From the NCBI RefSeq assembly GCF_024655635.1, contig NZ_JANLGI010000016.1, positions 62,001 through 126,000 on the forward strand: a stretch of 64,000 bases of DNA. Reading direction: 5' to 3'. This stretch comes from Allobosea sp. 47.2.35 (GTDB lineage Bacteria; Pseudomonadota; Alphaproteobacteria; Rhizobiales; Beijerinckiaceae). The notes below the pieces were generated by a model, which saw only the letters and a list, made by a program, of their open reading frames with translations, was not told the DNA's origin and ran no database searches. How positions within the stretch are numbered: position 1 is the stretch's first letter; the number at the start of each line of letters is the position of its first letter. Positions 46,194-55,692 of this stretch are shown here, piece after piece. Both the position numbers and the translations under genes were made by a program.

Positions 46194-47174
46194 TCACGCG
46201 GCCTTGGCGAGAAAATCCTCGGCGTAATGGCAGGCGACCTTCCGGCCGTCGATCTCGCGCTTCTCCGGCCGCTCGGTCCGGCAGCGATCGGTGACATGCG
46301 GGCAGCGGGTCGAGAACACGCAGCCCTTCGGCGGGTTGAGCGGGGAGGGCAGTTCGCCGCGCAGGATGATGCGCTCGCGCTTGCCGGCATCGACGCGCGG
46401 CGTCGAGGCGAGCAGCGCCTGCGTATAGGGGTGCAGCGGCCGCGCGTAGATGCGCTCCTTCGGCCCGTGCTCGATCGCATTGCCGAGATACATCACCATC
46501 ACGTCATGGGCGATGTGCCGGACCACGCTGAGATCGTGCGAGATGAAGAGATAGGCGAGCTTCAGCTCGTCCTGTAGGTCGGCGAGTAGGTTGAGCACCT
46601 GTGCCTGGATCGAGATGTCGAGCGCAGAGACCGGCTCGTCGGCCACCACGACCTTGGGCGAGAGGATCAGCGCGCGGGCGATCGCGATGCGCTGGCGCTG
46701 GCCGCCCGAGAACATGTGCGGATAACGCGCATAGTGCTCGGGGCGTAAGCCCACCTTGGCCATCATCGCGCGGGCCTTCTCGGTGCGCTCGGCCGCGGAG
46801 AGGTCGGTGTTGATCTTGAGCGGCTCCTCCAGGATCGTCCCGATCTTCTTGCGCGGGTTGAGCGAGCCATAGGGGTTCTGGAACACGAACTGCACCGTCC
46901 GGCGCAGACGCCGGCGCTCGCTGGCCGGCGGCGAGACGGCGTCGAGCCCGTCCAGCGTCAGCGCGCCCGAGGTCGGCGTCTCGATGAGCGTCGCCATGCG
47001 CGCCAGCGTCGACTTTCCGCAGCCGGATTCGCCGACGACGGCAAGCGTGCGGCCGGCCTCGACGGCGAAGGAGACCTTGTTCACTGCCTGCAACTGCGCC
47101 GGCGGTTTGAAGAGCCCCTGCTTGACCGGATAGATCTGCGTCAGCTCTCGGGCCTCGATGACGGGATTGCTCAT
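46194..47174 (-). CDS. dppF: Dipeptide ABC transporter ATPase DppF
   Basis: A 326-residue ATPase: [18 protein letters not shown] typical of DppF, Walker [14 protein letters not shown] loop [15 protein letters not shown], signature [16 protein letters not shown], Walker [15 protein letters not shown] loop [13 protein letters not shown], and the cysteine end [15 protein letters not shown]. The operon order (dppA, B, C, D, F) and close match to the canonical pattern justify the symbol. It overlaps dppD by 4 bp. Confidence 0.92.
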   Translation of the reverse strand: MSNPVIEARELTQIYPVKQGLFKPPAQLQAVNKVSFAVEAGRTLAVVGESGCGKSTLARMATLIETPTSGALTLDGLDAVSPPASERRRLRRTVQFVFQNPYGSLNPRKKIGTILEEPLKINTDLSAAERTEKARAMMAKVGLRPEHYARYPHMFSGGQRQRIAIARALILSPKVVVADEPVSALDISIQAQVLNLLADLQDELKLAYLFISHDLSVVRHIAHDVMVMYLGNAIEHGPKERIYARPLHPYTQALLASTPRVDAGKRERIILRGELPSPLNPPKGCVFSTRCPHVTDRCRTERPEKREIDGRKVACHYAEDFLAKAA

Positions 47175-48193
47175 CGCACGGCCTCCTTCGCATGGCCGGC
47201 TTCGTCGCGGGCGCGCTCGGCCTCCCGGTTCGCGTCGCCGAGCGGATAGTGGCAGCGCACGCGCCCGTCCATCCAGCTCCGGAGCTCCGGCTGGATAGTG
47301 CGGGAATGCTCGGTTGCATAGGCGCAGCGCGGGCTGAACAGGCAGCCCCTCGGCCGGTCATTCAGGCCGGGCACCATGCCGGGAATGGTCGCGAGCCGCG
47401 TCGCATGCTCGCTACGCTCGGGCAGGGCCGAGAGCAACGCAGCGGAATAGGGATGCTGCGGGTTGGCGAAGAGCGCGTCGACCTTGCGCTCTTCCATGAT
47501 CTGCCCGGCATACATCACCATGATGCGCTGCGCCGTCTCGGCGACGACGCCCATGTTGTGGGTGATGAGCACCAGCGCCATGTTGCGCTCGCGCTGCAGC
47601 GTCATCAGCAGTTCCAGGATCTGCGCCTGGATGGTGACGTCGAGCGCGGTCGTCGGCTCGTCGGCGATCAGCAGGCGCGGATTGCAGGCGATCGCCATCG
47701 CGATCATCACGCGCTGGTTCATGCCGCCGGACATCTGATGCGGGAAGGCCTTGAGGCGGCTTTCAGGCGCGGGAATGCCGACCTGCTCGAGCAATTCGAT
47801 CGAGCGGCGCTTCGCAGCCTTGCCGTCCATGCCTTCATGCTTCTTCAGCGTTTCGGCGAGCTGGAAGCCGATGGTGAAGCACGGGTTCAGGCTGGTGCTC
47901 GGCTCCTGGAAGATCATCGCCACGTCCTTGCCGGTGAGCTGGCGGCGGTCGCGGGCGGACATGGTGAGCAGGTCGCGGCCGTCGAAGCGCAGCTTGTCGG
48001 CGCGGACGCGGCCGGGATAGCCGACAAGGCCCATCAGCGCGAGCATGGTCACGCTCTTGCCTGAGCCGGACTCGCCGACGACGCCGAGCACCTCGCCCTC
48101 GTCGAGGGTGAGGTCGATGCGGTCGACGGCGCGCAAGGTCCCCTGCGAGGTGGGGAATTCGACGCTGAGGTTTTCGATTTCGAGAAGGGGCAT
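47171..48193 (-). CDS. dppD: Dipeptide ABC transporter ATPase DppD
   Basis: A 340-residue ATPase: [22 protein letters not shown], Walker [16 protein letters not shown] loop [20 protein letters not shown], signature [16 protein letters not shown], Walker [15 protein letters not shown] loop [13 protein letters not shown], and the cysteine tail [14 protein letters not shown]. It lies 4 bases behind dppC. Confidence 0.93.
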   Translation of the reverse strand: MPLLEIENLSVEFPTSQGTLRAVDRIDLTLDEGEVLGVVGESGSGKSVTMLALMGLVGYPGRVRADKLRFDGRDLLTMSARDRRQLTGKDVAMIFQEPSTSLNPCFTIGFQLAETLKKHEGMDGKAAKRRSIELLEQVGIPAPESRLKAFPHQMSGGMNQRVMIAMAIACNPRLLIADEPTTALDVTIQAQILELLMTLQRERNMALVLITHNMGVVAETAQRIMVMYAGQIMEERKVDALFANPQHPYSAALLSALPERSEHATRLATIPGMVPGLNDRPRGCLFSPRCAYATEHSRTIQPELRSWMDGRVRCHYPLGDANREAERARDEAGHAKEAVR

Positions 48194-48197
48194 GGGA

Positions 48198-49106
48198 TCA
48201 GCGCTTCAGCTTGGGGTCGAGCGCATCGCGCAGGCCGTCACCGAGAAGGTTGAAGGCGAGCACGGTGATGAGGATGGCAAGGCCCGGGAAGGTGACGACC
48301 CACCAGGCGCGCAGCACGAACTCGCGGGCGTCGGCGAGCATCGTGCCCCATTCCGGTGTCGGGGGCTGGGCGCCTAAGCCCAGGAAGCCGAGCGCGGCGG
48401 CGTCGAGGATCGCGGTGGAGACGCCGAGCGTCGCTTGCACGATCAGCGGCGCGGCGCAGTTCGGCAGGATCTCGGAGAACATCAGCCGGATCGTCTGCGC
48501 GCCCGAAACCTGGGCTGCGACGACATAGTCCTTGCTCGCCTCGGTAATGACGGCGGCGCGGGTGATGCGGACGTAATGCGGGAGTACGACGATGGCGACC
48601 GCAAGCATCGCGTTCATCAGGCCGGGGCCGAGGATCGCAACGATGACGATGGCGAGCAGCAGGCTCGGCATGGTCATCAGGATGTCCATCAGGCGCATGA
48701 TCGCGATATCGGCGATGCCCTTGAAATAGCCGGCGATCAGGCCGAGCACGATGCCGACGACGATGGCGAGCGCGACGACCGCGATGCCGATGACGAGCGA
48801 GAGCCGCGCGCCGTAGAGCAGGCGGGAGAGGATGTCGCGGCCGATCGCGTCGGTGCCGAGCGGATAGGCGAGCGATCCGCCCGCCTGCCAGAATGGCGGC
48901 TTCAGGAAGACCGCGTTGTTGGTCAGGTTCGGGTCATGCGGCGCGATCCAGGGCGCGAACAGCGCGCAGAGCAGAACCAGCACGATGACGACGAGCCCGG
49001 CGACGGCGCCGCGATTGGCGCTGAAATAGGTCCAGAACTCGCGCAGCGGATGAGGCGGGGCGGCGCTTGGCGCGGCGGCCGGGGCTTGCAGTGTGTCGGT
49101 GCTCAT
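48198..49106 (-). CDS. dppC: Dipeptide ABC transporter permease DppC
   Basis: A 302-residue permease: [63 protein letters not shown] loop [42 protein letters not shown] and end [15 protein letters not shown]. Start 49106 (MSTDTL) is preferred over an upstream ATG. The 40-base gap to dppB is the largest among the last four genes. Confidence 0.93.
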   Translation of the reverse strand: MSTDTLQAPAAAPSAAPPHPLREFWTYFSANRGAVAGLVVIVLVLLCALFAPWIAPHDPNLTNNAVFLKPPFWQAGGSLAYPLGTDAIGRDILSRLLYGARLSLVIGIAVVALAIVVGIVLGLIAGYFKGIADIAIMRLMDILMTMPSLLLAIVIVAILGPGLMNAMLAVAIVVLPHYVRITRAAVITEASKDYVVAAQVSGAQTIRLMFSEILPNCAAPLIVQATLGVSTAILDAAALGFLGLGAQPPTPEWGTMLADAREFVLRAWWVVTFPGLAILITVLAFNLLGDGLRDALDPKLKR

Positions 49107-49146
49107 GCGGCGAGGCTCCGATGGGAGCAAGAGGAAAAGCGGGGGG

Positions 49147-50157
49147 TCATTTCGCGTGCCTGATGCGCGGGTTGATCAGGCCGTAGAGCAGGTCGACGAA
49201 CAGATTGACGCTCATCACCACGACGCCAAGCAGCAGCGTGCCGCCTTGCAGGACGGGATAGTCGCGCCGGCTGATCGCCTCGATCAGCCATTTGCCGACG
49301 CCGGGCCAGGAGAAGATGGTCTCGGTCAGGATTGCGCCGGTGAAGAGCGTGCCGACCTGCAGGCCGATGACCGTGACGACCGGAATCAGCGCGTTGCGCA
49401 GAGCATGCAGCGCCACGACCCGGATCGGTGCCATGCCCTTGGCCCGTGCCGTGCGGATATAGTCCTCGCCCAGAACCTCCAGCATCGCCGAGCGGGTCAT
49501 GCGCGCGATGACCGCCAGCGGCACGGTGCCGAGCACGATCGCCGGCAGGACGAGATGCGACAGCGCCGACCAGAAGGCGTCGATGTCCCCGGCCAGCAGG
49601 CTGTCGATGGTCAGGAAGCCGGTAACCGGCTCGATGAAATACTGCACCGCGATGCGGCCCGAGACCGGCGTGATGCCGAGCTGAACCGAGAACAGCAGGA
49701 TCAGCAGCAGGCCCCACCAGAAGATCGGCATCGAGTAGCCGGTGAGCGAGATGCCCATCACGCCATGGTCGAAGATCGAGTTTCGCTTCACCGCGGCGAT
49801 GATACCGGCGGGAAGGCCGACGAGCAGCGCGATGATGATGGCGCAGAGCGCGAGCTCGATCGTCGCCGGGAAGAGCTGGCCGAACTCGGAGAGCACGCTG
49901 TCGCGGGTGACGATCGACTTGCCGAGATCGCCCTGCACGACGCGCTCGATATATTTGCCGTACTGGACGAGCAGTGGCCGGTCGAGGCCGTATTCGGTCA
50001 GGAGCTGGGCATGGCGGGCGGCGTCGATGCCGCGTTCGCCGGCCATGGTCTCGATCGGGTCGCCGGGGACGAGGCGGACGAGGAAGAAGGCCAGCAGCGT
50101 GATGCCGATGAAGGTCGGGACGACCAGGCTCAGCCGGGTGAAGATGAAGCGCAGCAT
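49147..50157 (-). CDS. dppB: Dipeptide ABC transporter permease DppB
   Basis: A 336-residue permease: MLRFIFTRLSLVVPTFIGITLLAFFLVRLVPGDPIE at its start (landmarks RLVPGDPIE), LLTEYGLDRPLLVQYGKYIE, EAA loop YIRTARAKGMAPIRVVALHALRN, ILTETIFSWPGVGKWLIEAI, and YGLINPRIRH. It is separated from dppA by 281 bases that contain a strong stem-loop, a typical way to keep binding protein more abundant than permease. Confidence 0.93.
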   Translation of the reverse strand: MLRFIFTRLSLVVPTFIGITLLAFFLVRLVPGDPIETMAGERGIDAARHAQLLTEYGLDRPLLVQYGKYIERVVQGDLGKSIVTRDSVLSEFGQLFPATIELALCAIIIALLVGLPAGIIAAVKRNSIFDHGVMGISLTGYSMPIFWWGLLLILLFSVQLGITPVSGRIAVQYFIEPVTGFLTIDSLLAGDIDAFWSALSHLVLPAIVLGTVPLAVIARMTRSAMLEVLGEDYIRTARAKGMAPIRVVALHALRNALIPVVTVIGLQVGTLFTGAILTETIFSWPGVGKWLIEAISRRDYPVLQGGTLLLGVVVMSVNLFVDLLYGLINPRIRHAK

Positions 50158-50384
50158 GGTTCTGCCAGTCTTTTTGGCCGGGGCACGTCCTGCGCAGCGG
50201 CTTGTCTTGTCGTTTTATTCAAGTTCGAATTTTGGCGGAGCGCAAAACACCAGATCGGGAGAAAGATCAAGGACAGCGCGTCGAAAATCGTGGATCTCGG
50301 CGTTGAGTTCGCGGCGGCGGGTGCCGATGCGCGCAAGACCTGAAAATATCAGGGCTGCCATGGCGCAATGATCGCAATCAGGCG

Positions 50385-50419
50385 GGTGCGGGCGGAGCAA
50401 CAAATGCTCGGCCCGCACC
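50385..50419 (-). repeat. Strong stem-loop between dppA and dppB
   Basis: GGTGCGGGCGGAGCA (50385-50399) pairs with TGCTCGGCCCGCACC (50405-50419) around the loop acaaa, with a single mismatched pair. On the dppA transcript it lies 20 bases after the stop, without a following U tract. It is most likely a 3' mRNA stabiliser or partial attenuator that raises dppA over dppBCDF. The rest of the gap (50158-50384) shows no gene. Confidence 0.6.
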
Positions 50420-50438
50420 GAATTTTAAAGGCGTGGCA

Positions 50439-52031
50439 TCACTTGCCGATATCGACGCCGTAGAAGACGTGGCGGCTGAATGGAGAGAGCTTGAAGTCCT
50501 TAACCTCCTTGCGGATCGGCTTCAGCTGCACCGCATGCGCGATGGTGAACCAGGGCGACTGCTCCTTGAAGATCACCTGCGCCTGCCGGTAGAGCCTCTC
50601 GCGCTCGGCCTGGTCGGTGACCGTCTTCGCCTTCGTCACCAGCTCCTCGAAGGGCTGGTAGCAGAACTTGGCGACGTTCGAGCCATTGGTCTTGGCCGAG
50701 TCACAGCCGAGCAGCGTGTGCAGGAAGTTGTCCGGATCGCCATTGTCGCCGGTCCAGCCGAGCATGCCGGTCTGGTGCTCGCCCGCCTGCATGCGCTTGC
50801 GGTACTCGCCCCATTCGAAGCTCTTGATCTCGGCCTTGACGCCGACCTTGGCGAGGTCCGCCTGCATCAGTTCGGCGATGCGCTTGGCGTTCGGGTTGTA
50901 GGGACGCTGCACCGGCATCGCCCAGAGATCGATCTCGAGGCCGTTCGGATAGCCGGCCTCGGCCAGCTCCTTCTTGGCCGCTTCCGGATCGAAGGGGTCG
51001 TCCTTGATCGTCTCGTTATAGGACCACATCGACGGCGGGATCGGGTTGGTCGCCGCGACGCCGCTGGAAAGATAGACCGCGTCGATGATCGCCTTCTTGT
51101 TGATCGCCTTGTTGATGGCGCGGCGGACCTTGACGTCGTCGAACGGCTTCTTGGTGGTGTTGTAGGCGAGATAGCCGATGTTCAGGCCCGGCTGCTCCAG
51201 GATCTCGACATTGGCGTCCTTCTTGATGGCGTCGAGATCGGCCGGGTTCGGATAGGGCATGACATGGCATTCGCCCTTCTGGAGCTTGGCCCAGCGCACC
51301 GAGGCATCCGGCGTGATCGCGAAGATCAGGTCGTCGATCTTGGCCTTGCCGGCCCAGTAATCGGGATGGGCCTTGTAGCGGATGATCGCATCCTTCTGAT
51401 ACTGCACCAGCGAGAATGGGCCGGTGCCGATCGGGTCCTGATCGATTTTCTCGGGCGTGCCGGCCTTGAGCATGGCGTCGGCATATTCCTTCGACTGCAC
51501 GCTGGCATATTGCATCGCGAGGTCGGAGAGGAACGGCGCCTCCGGCTGGTTCAGCGTGATCTTGACCGTGTAGTCATCGACCTTCTCGACCGACTTCAAG
51601 AGCTTGGGCATGCCCATGTCGTTGAAATAGGAATGGTTCGAGCTGGTCACCTTGAAGAACGGGTGGCTCTCCTTCCACTGCCGCTCGATCATGAACAGGA
51701 TGTCGTCGGCGTTGAAGTCGCGCGTCGGCTTGAAGGTGCGGTTGGAGTGCCACTTCACGCCCTTGCGCAGGTGGAAGGTGTAGGTGAGGCCATCCGGCGA
51801 GATGTCCCATTTCTCGGCGAGCGCCGGCTGGACCTTGGTGCCGCCGCGCTCGAACTGGACGATCGTGTCATAGATCTGGGTGTTCGCATCGAAGGACGTG
51901 CCGGTGGTGTTGACGCTCGGCGCGAAATTCTCGGGGCTGCCCTCCGAGCAATAGACCAGCGTCTTGGCCATCAGCGGCTGCGCCGCCATCAGCGCGGCGG
52001 CCGACAGCGTCGCCAACAGAATTGTCTTCAT
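50439..52031 (-). CDS. dppA: Dipeptide-binding protein DppA
   Basis: A 530-residue periplasmic protein. The signal peptide is TILLATLSAAALMAAQPLMA. It then begins KTLVYCSEGSPENFAPSVNTTGTSFDA, the characteristic DppA opening, and continues with LRKGVKWHSNRTFKPTRDFNADD, GTGPFSLVQYQKDAIIRYKAH and the peptide-ligand Asp region MLGWTGDNGDPDNFL. This last motif is a DppA hallmark: the Asp contacts the dipeptide amino group. It is the first gene of dppABCDF. Confidence 0.95.
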   Translation of the reverse strand: MKTILLATLSAAALMAAQPLMAKTLVYCSEGSPENFAPSVNTTGTSFDANTQIYDTIVQFERGGTKVQPALAEKWDISPDGLTYTFHLRKGVKWHSNRTFKPTRDFNADDILFMIERQWKESHPFFKVTSSNHSYFNDMGMPKLLKSVEKVDDYTVKITLNQPEAPFLSDLAMQYASVQSKEYADAMLKAGTPEKIDQDPIGTGPFSLVQYQKDAIIRYKAHPDYWAGKAKIDDLIFAITPDASVRWAKLQKGECHVMPYPNPADLDAIKKDANVEILEQPGLNIGYLAYNTTKKPFDDVKVRRAINKAINKKAIIDAVYLSSGVAATNPIPPSMWSYNETIKDDPFDPEAAKKELAEAGYPNGLEIDLWAMPVQRPYNPNAKRIAELMQADLAKVGVKAEIKSFEWGEYRKRMQAGEHQTGMLGWTGDNGDPDNFLHTLLGCDSAKTNGSNVAKFCYQPFEELVTKAKTVTDQAERERLYRQAQVIFKEQSPWFTIAHAVQLKPIRKEVKDFKLSPFSRHVFYGVDIGK

Positions 52032-52311
52032 GGATGTCTCCTTGAACGCCTATCCGCCCAAGCAGGGCGGTGAGTGGCCCCGTTGTATCGGAAGCTCCGT
52101 GGGCGGAAGTCCCCGGGCCGCCTTGTCTACAGCTTATTGAAATTAAAGAAGCGCGGATAGCTGCCGCGGAAGGCGCGAAGGCCGGTTCCGGAGGAAGGTA
52201 AACGATTGTTCAGGAACGGATTCCGCTGAGCCGAGACGGCTTTCGCCTGCCGCCCGGAGCTTATTCGAAAGTCTATGGGCTCCAGACGGGCCCGGCGTTT
52301 CGGGCGGGCGC

Positions 52312-52977
52312 TCAGAGCACCTCGCGCACCCGCACCAGCGTCGTGTCCATATGGCGGCCGATCGCCTCGGACAGCGCGTCCGCGTCGCGCTTCAGCAGGG
52401 CGGCCATCATATCCTCGTGCTCGGCGACGGCCCCGGCCCATTTTTCGGGGCCTTCATTGCCGACGAAGCGCAGCCGCTTGATCCGGGCCTGCAAGGTGGT
52501 GTGCATCTCGGCCAGCACCGCGTTGCCGGAGGCGGCGACGATGGCGCTGTGGATCGCCTGGTTCAGCTTGAAATAGTCGAGCCGGTCGCGCGTCGCATAG
52601 AGCGCGAGCATGTCCCTGTGCAGCTTGTGAATCGCCTCGATCGTCGCGTCGCTGGCCTCAGCGCAGGCGATCCGGCCGCCGAGCTGCTCCAGGCTCTTGA
52701 TGACTTCGAGGATGTCGGCGAGGTCGCGCGCCGAGAATTTCCGGACGATCGCGCCCTTGGCCGGCAGGATTTCGACCAGCCCCTCGCTGGCGAGCGTCTT
52801 GATCGCCTCGCGTAAGGGGGTCCGCGACACGCCGAGCTGGGCGCCGACCTGGCCCTCGTTGATGCGCTGGCCGGGAGCGAGCCGCCCCTCGATGATCATG
52901 TCGCGCAGGCGCTCCAGCACCTCGTCATGGAGGGTCCGCCGCATGATCGGGGTATAGTCGGCCGCCGTCTCGCTCAT
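52312..52977 (-). CDS. GntR-family regulator (FCD type) of the tct cluster
   Basis: A 221-residue regulator: winged helix-turn-helix LHDEVLERLRDMIIEGRLAPGQRINEGQVGAQLGVSRTPLREAIKTLASEGLVE (landmarks EGQVGAQLGVSRTPLREA), followed by an all-helical FCD domain with LEQLGGRIACAEA, LNQAIHSAIV and AEHEDMMAALLKRD, which place the conserved metal-ligand histidines. It follows the SAF-domain gene on the same strand by 52 bases. Start 52977 has GGAG 5 bases upstream. The 334-base stretch from its stop to the dppA start includes the dppA promoter; no other gene is seen there. Confidence 0.9.
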   Translation of the reverse strand: MSETAADYTPIMRRTLHDEVLERLRDMIIEGRLAPGQRINEGQVGAQLGVSRTPLREAIKTLASEGLVEILPAKGAIVRKFSARDLADILEVIKSLEQLGGRIACAEASDATIEAIHKLHRDMLALYATRDRLDYFKLNQAIHSAIVAASGNAVLAEMHTTLQARIKRLRFVGNEGPEKWAGAVAEHEDMMAALLKRDADALSEAIGRHMDTTLVRVREVL

Positions 52978-53029
52978 CATTGCTCCACTGTTTCCGGCCG
53001 CTCCGTTACGGCACGCGGCTCCCGCGCTG

Positions 53030-54436
53030 TCAAACGGACGCCCCGTCGTTGGCTGCGAAGAGCGCATCCTGCCGCCGGCGCATCGTCAGCAATCCAGAAT
53101 CTTCGGGGATCGCGACATCGCCGAGGCGGATCGCTTCGCCGGCCTTGACCGCCCGGACGAGCGGCCTGTCGGCGACAAGATAGAACGGGGCAGGGCGGTC
53201 GTCCGCGAGCGCGGTCGTGGGCCTGACCTCTGCGCCGACATTCTCGATGCTGTGATGATGCCCGCCCATCTTGAGCACCGTCCCGGCCGCAAGGTCGCGC
53301 TGCGCCACCGCGACGAGGTCCTGCCTTGGCCGATAGTCGTCGCCATAGCCCGAGCGGCCGAGGCCGGCTGCATCGAGAATGGACGTCGCGACCTCGACAC
53401 CCAGCAGATGGCGCGGCAGGTAGAGCGCGGCGGTCTTGCCGCTGCGGCTGACGACATGGCCCTTTCCGGCCAGCATCTCCCAGGTCTCGTCATTGTCGCA
53501 GCGCACGACGATGAAGACGCCGCCGGCGAAGCTCGCTTCCTCCGCGAGACGCAGATGATGGAACACGTCGATCCGGCGCGTGCCGCCCATCAATCCGCCT
53601 TCGCTGCGCTCCGCGAAGAGATCGGCCAGTTCCGGCACGCGGGCCGGCGGCGCATGGAAGCCGGCGGCATCGGCCGCGAAGCCGAGCGCATTGGCGACCA
53701 GTGTCATCTCGCAGAGATCGGGCACGGCCCTCAAGGGAAAGGCCTCGCCTAGGATGCGCGCACGCTCGGCGGCGTTGTTGGCGATGGAGCGCGAGCCCGG
53801 CAGCCAGTGCTCGCGCAGCACCGGCAGCGAGCGGGTTAGGCCGTTGCAGGTGACGTCGCCGGTCGCGGCGTCGAGGACGAAATCGTATTCGCTCGACTTG
53901 CCGGCCGCGATGATCTCGAGGCCGATGACCTCGGCCCAGCTCGCCAGTGCGATCAGCAGGCTCGGCTGATCGCCGTCGACCGGCGTCACCACGACGCCCT
54001 TATCGCGGGCGAGCCGCGCCAATCCCGGCCCGACGACGCTGTCGGCCTCCTTCGAGACCAGCGCGACATGGCGGCCGGCATCGATCGCGGCGAGGCTGTG
54101 CCGGGTGGCTGCCTCCGGGCTGCCTGTCGCTTCGACGAGCAGCACGAAGGGCAGCTCCATGACGCTATCGAGGCTCGCCGCGGCGATGCATTTGCCGGCA
54201 TTCCATGCGGCCTTCACCTCGGCTTCGGTCGAGCACAGCGCAATCTCGCGAGGCGCGAAGCCTGCGGCCGCGAAAGCCTCGCCGGCTGCTTCGGCTGTCA
54301 CATCCACCGCGATGCGCGCATTGACCAGCCGCGTCCGGCGCGACTGCGCGAGATAGCTGCGCCCGAAGCTGCCGCTGCCGACGAGGCAGGTTTCGACCGG
54401 TTCGCTGATCCCGGCGTAATGCGAGTGAAAATTCAT
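53030..54436 (-). CDS. SAF-domain NAD(P)-binding oxidoreductase (homoserine-dehydrogenase-like)
   Basis: A 468-residue protein. The N-terminal Rossmann domain opens with ETCLVGSGSFGRSYLAQSRRTRLV, then SKEADSVVGPGLARLARDKGVVVTPVDGDQP. The end of the protein carries a SAF domain (VAVAQRDLAAGTVLKMGG, LVRAVKAGEAIRLGDVAIPED). This fusion is often annotated as homoserine-dehydrogenase-like or FlgA-like. GGAGGAGG before the ATG at 54436 gives a clear start. Divergent from the pdxA-like and tct genes, it probably carries out an oxidation in the same pathway. Confidence 0.8.
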   Translation of the reverse strand: MNFHSHYAGISEPVETCLVGSGSFGRSYLAQSRRTRLVNARIAVDVTAEAAGEAFAAAGFAPREIALCSTEAEVKAAWNAGKCIAAASLDSVMELPFVLLVEATGSPEAATRHSLAAIDAGRHVALVSKEADSVVGPGLARLARDKGVVVTPVDGDQPSLLIALASWAEVIGLEIIAAGKSSEYDFVLDAATGDVTCNGLTRSLPVLREHWLPGSRSIANNAAERARILGEAFPLRAVPDLCEMTLVANALGFAADAAGFHAPPARVPELADLFAERSEGGLMGGTRRIDVFHHLRLAEEASFAGGVFIVVRCDNDETWEMLAGKGHVVSRSGKTAALYLPRHLLGVEVATSILDAAGLGRSGYGDDYRPRQDLVAVAQRDLAAGTVLKMGGHHHSIENVGAEVRPTTALADDRPAPFYLVADRPLVRAVKAGEAIRLGDVAIPEDSGLLTMRRRQDALFAANDGASV

Positions 54437-54501
54437 TCGAGCCTCCTCCGGCGCAGCCCGATCCGCAGCCGACGCCTGTCGAAGGAGTACATCGATTTTG
54501 A

Positions 54502-54519
54502 TATGCTGCATACAGCATA
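54502..54519. promoter_or_regulatory. Palindromic operator in the tct-cluster divergent promoter
   Basis: TATGCTG-CATA-CAGCATA is a perfect 18-bp inverted repeat between the divergent SAF-domain and pdxA-like genes, 66 bp before one start and 70 bp before the other. Its TGCATACA-like core resembles operators of FCD-type GntR proteins. The GntR-type protein encoded at 52312-52977 is the obvious candidate. Confidence 0.65.
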
Positions 54520-54588
54520 CTTGAGTGAGTCGACCACCTGTGTTAGCCAACGGAGCCATAAGAACGATCGGGCAGCGGAGTGGCGGCC

Positions 54589-55623
54589 ATGAATGAGCGG
54601 ACGAATGACGCCTTGCCTGTGATCGCGGTGGCGATGGGCGATCCTTCTGGCATTAGCCCCGAATTGACGGCTCGCATCCTGTCGGAGGTCGATCTGCGTG
54701 GCGCGGCCCGCTATGTCGTCTTCGGTGACAAGCGCCTGCTCGATCTCGGCATCAAGGACGGCGGCGTCGATCCGCAGGTTCAGGTCGTCAAGGATGGCGA
54801 CGCGCTGCCGCTCGGCGACAAGCCCGTCTTCGTCGATCTCGGCAATCACGATCCGGCCGATCTCAAGCGCGGCACCGCGACGCTGGCCGGCGGCAAGGCC
54901 GCGACCGAGAATTTTCGCCGCGCGCTGCAATTCGCCGCTTCCGGCAAGGCCGACGCGGTGTTCTTCACGCCCTTCAACAAGGCGGCGATGCGCTTCGCCT
55001 ATCCCGGCTACGACGACGAGATCCGCTTCGTGCGCGATGCGATCGGCTTCGAAGGCGCGGCGAGCGAGTTCAACATCCTCGACAAGCTCTGGAATGCCCG
55101 CGTCACCTCGCATATCCCGCTGTCGGAAGTGGCGCAGAACATCACGCAGGAGCGCATCCTGCGGGCGCTGACGCTGGCCGATGCCAATCTGCGCGCCGCC
55201 GGCTTCAATCCGCCGCGCATCGCGGTCGCCGGCATCAATCCCCATGCGGGCGATGGTGGCAATTTCGGTCGTGACGAGATCGAGACGATCGAGCCGGCGG
55301 TGAAGGCGGCCAAGGCCAAGGGCTTCACGGTCGAGGGGCCGTTCCCGTCGGACACCGTCTTCCTGCGCGCAAAAAATGGCGATTTCGACGCCGTGCTGAC
55401 GATGTATCACGACCAGGGCCAGATCGCGATGAAGCTGATCGGCTTCGACCGTGGCGTCACCCTGATCGGCGGCTTCCCGTTCCCGATCTGCACCCCGGCC
55501 CATGGCACGGCCTATGAGATCGCCGGCAAGGGCATCGCCAATCTCGGCGCGACGCGCGCCGCGCTCGCGCTCGCCATCAAGATGGCTCAGGACGGAAAGG
55601 GCAAGACCCGCGCCGCCGCCTGA
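54589..55623 (+). CDS. PdxA-family dehydrogenase (PdxA2-like)
   Basis: A 344-residue NAD-dependent dehydrogenase of the 4-hydroxythreonine-4-phosphate dehydrogenase family: VAMGDPSGISPELTARIL, PFNKAAMRFAYPGYDDE, VTSHIPLSEV, GINPHAGDGGNFGRDEIE and TMYHDQGQIAMKLIGFDRGVTL. Metal-ligand histidines lie in TSHIP, NPHAG and YHDQG. Context with a transporter and aldolases, not vitamin B6 genes, indicates a PdxA2-type catabolic role; relatives act in D-threonate/erythronate breakdown or, as TphB, in aromatic diol oxidation. Start 54589 is chosen for GGAG spacing over GTG 54580. Confidence 0.88.
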   Translation: MNERTNDALPVIAVAMGDPSGISPELTARILSEVDLRGAARYVVFGDKRLLDLGIKDGGVDPQVQVVKDGDALPLGDKPVFVDLGNHDPADLKRGTATLAGGKAATENFRRALQFAASGKADAVFFTPFNKAAMRFAYPGYDDEIRFVRDAIGFEGAASEFNILDKLWNARVTSHIPLSEVAQNITQERILRALTLADANLRAAGFNPPRIAVAGINPHAGDGGNFGRDEIETIEPAVKAAKAKGFTVEGPFPSDTVFLRAKNGDFDAVLTMYHDQGQIAMKLIGFDRGVTLIGGFPFPICTPAHGTAYEIAGKGIANLGATRAALALAIKMAQDGKGKTRAAA

Positions 55624-55692
55624 CGCTCAACCTTCTCGATAAAGCCGCCGGCAAGAGCGGCCTCGCACAATCAGAACCCAGGGAGAGAAACC

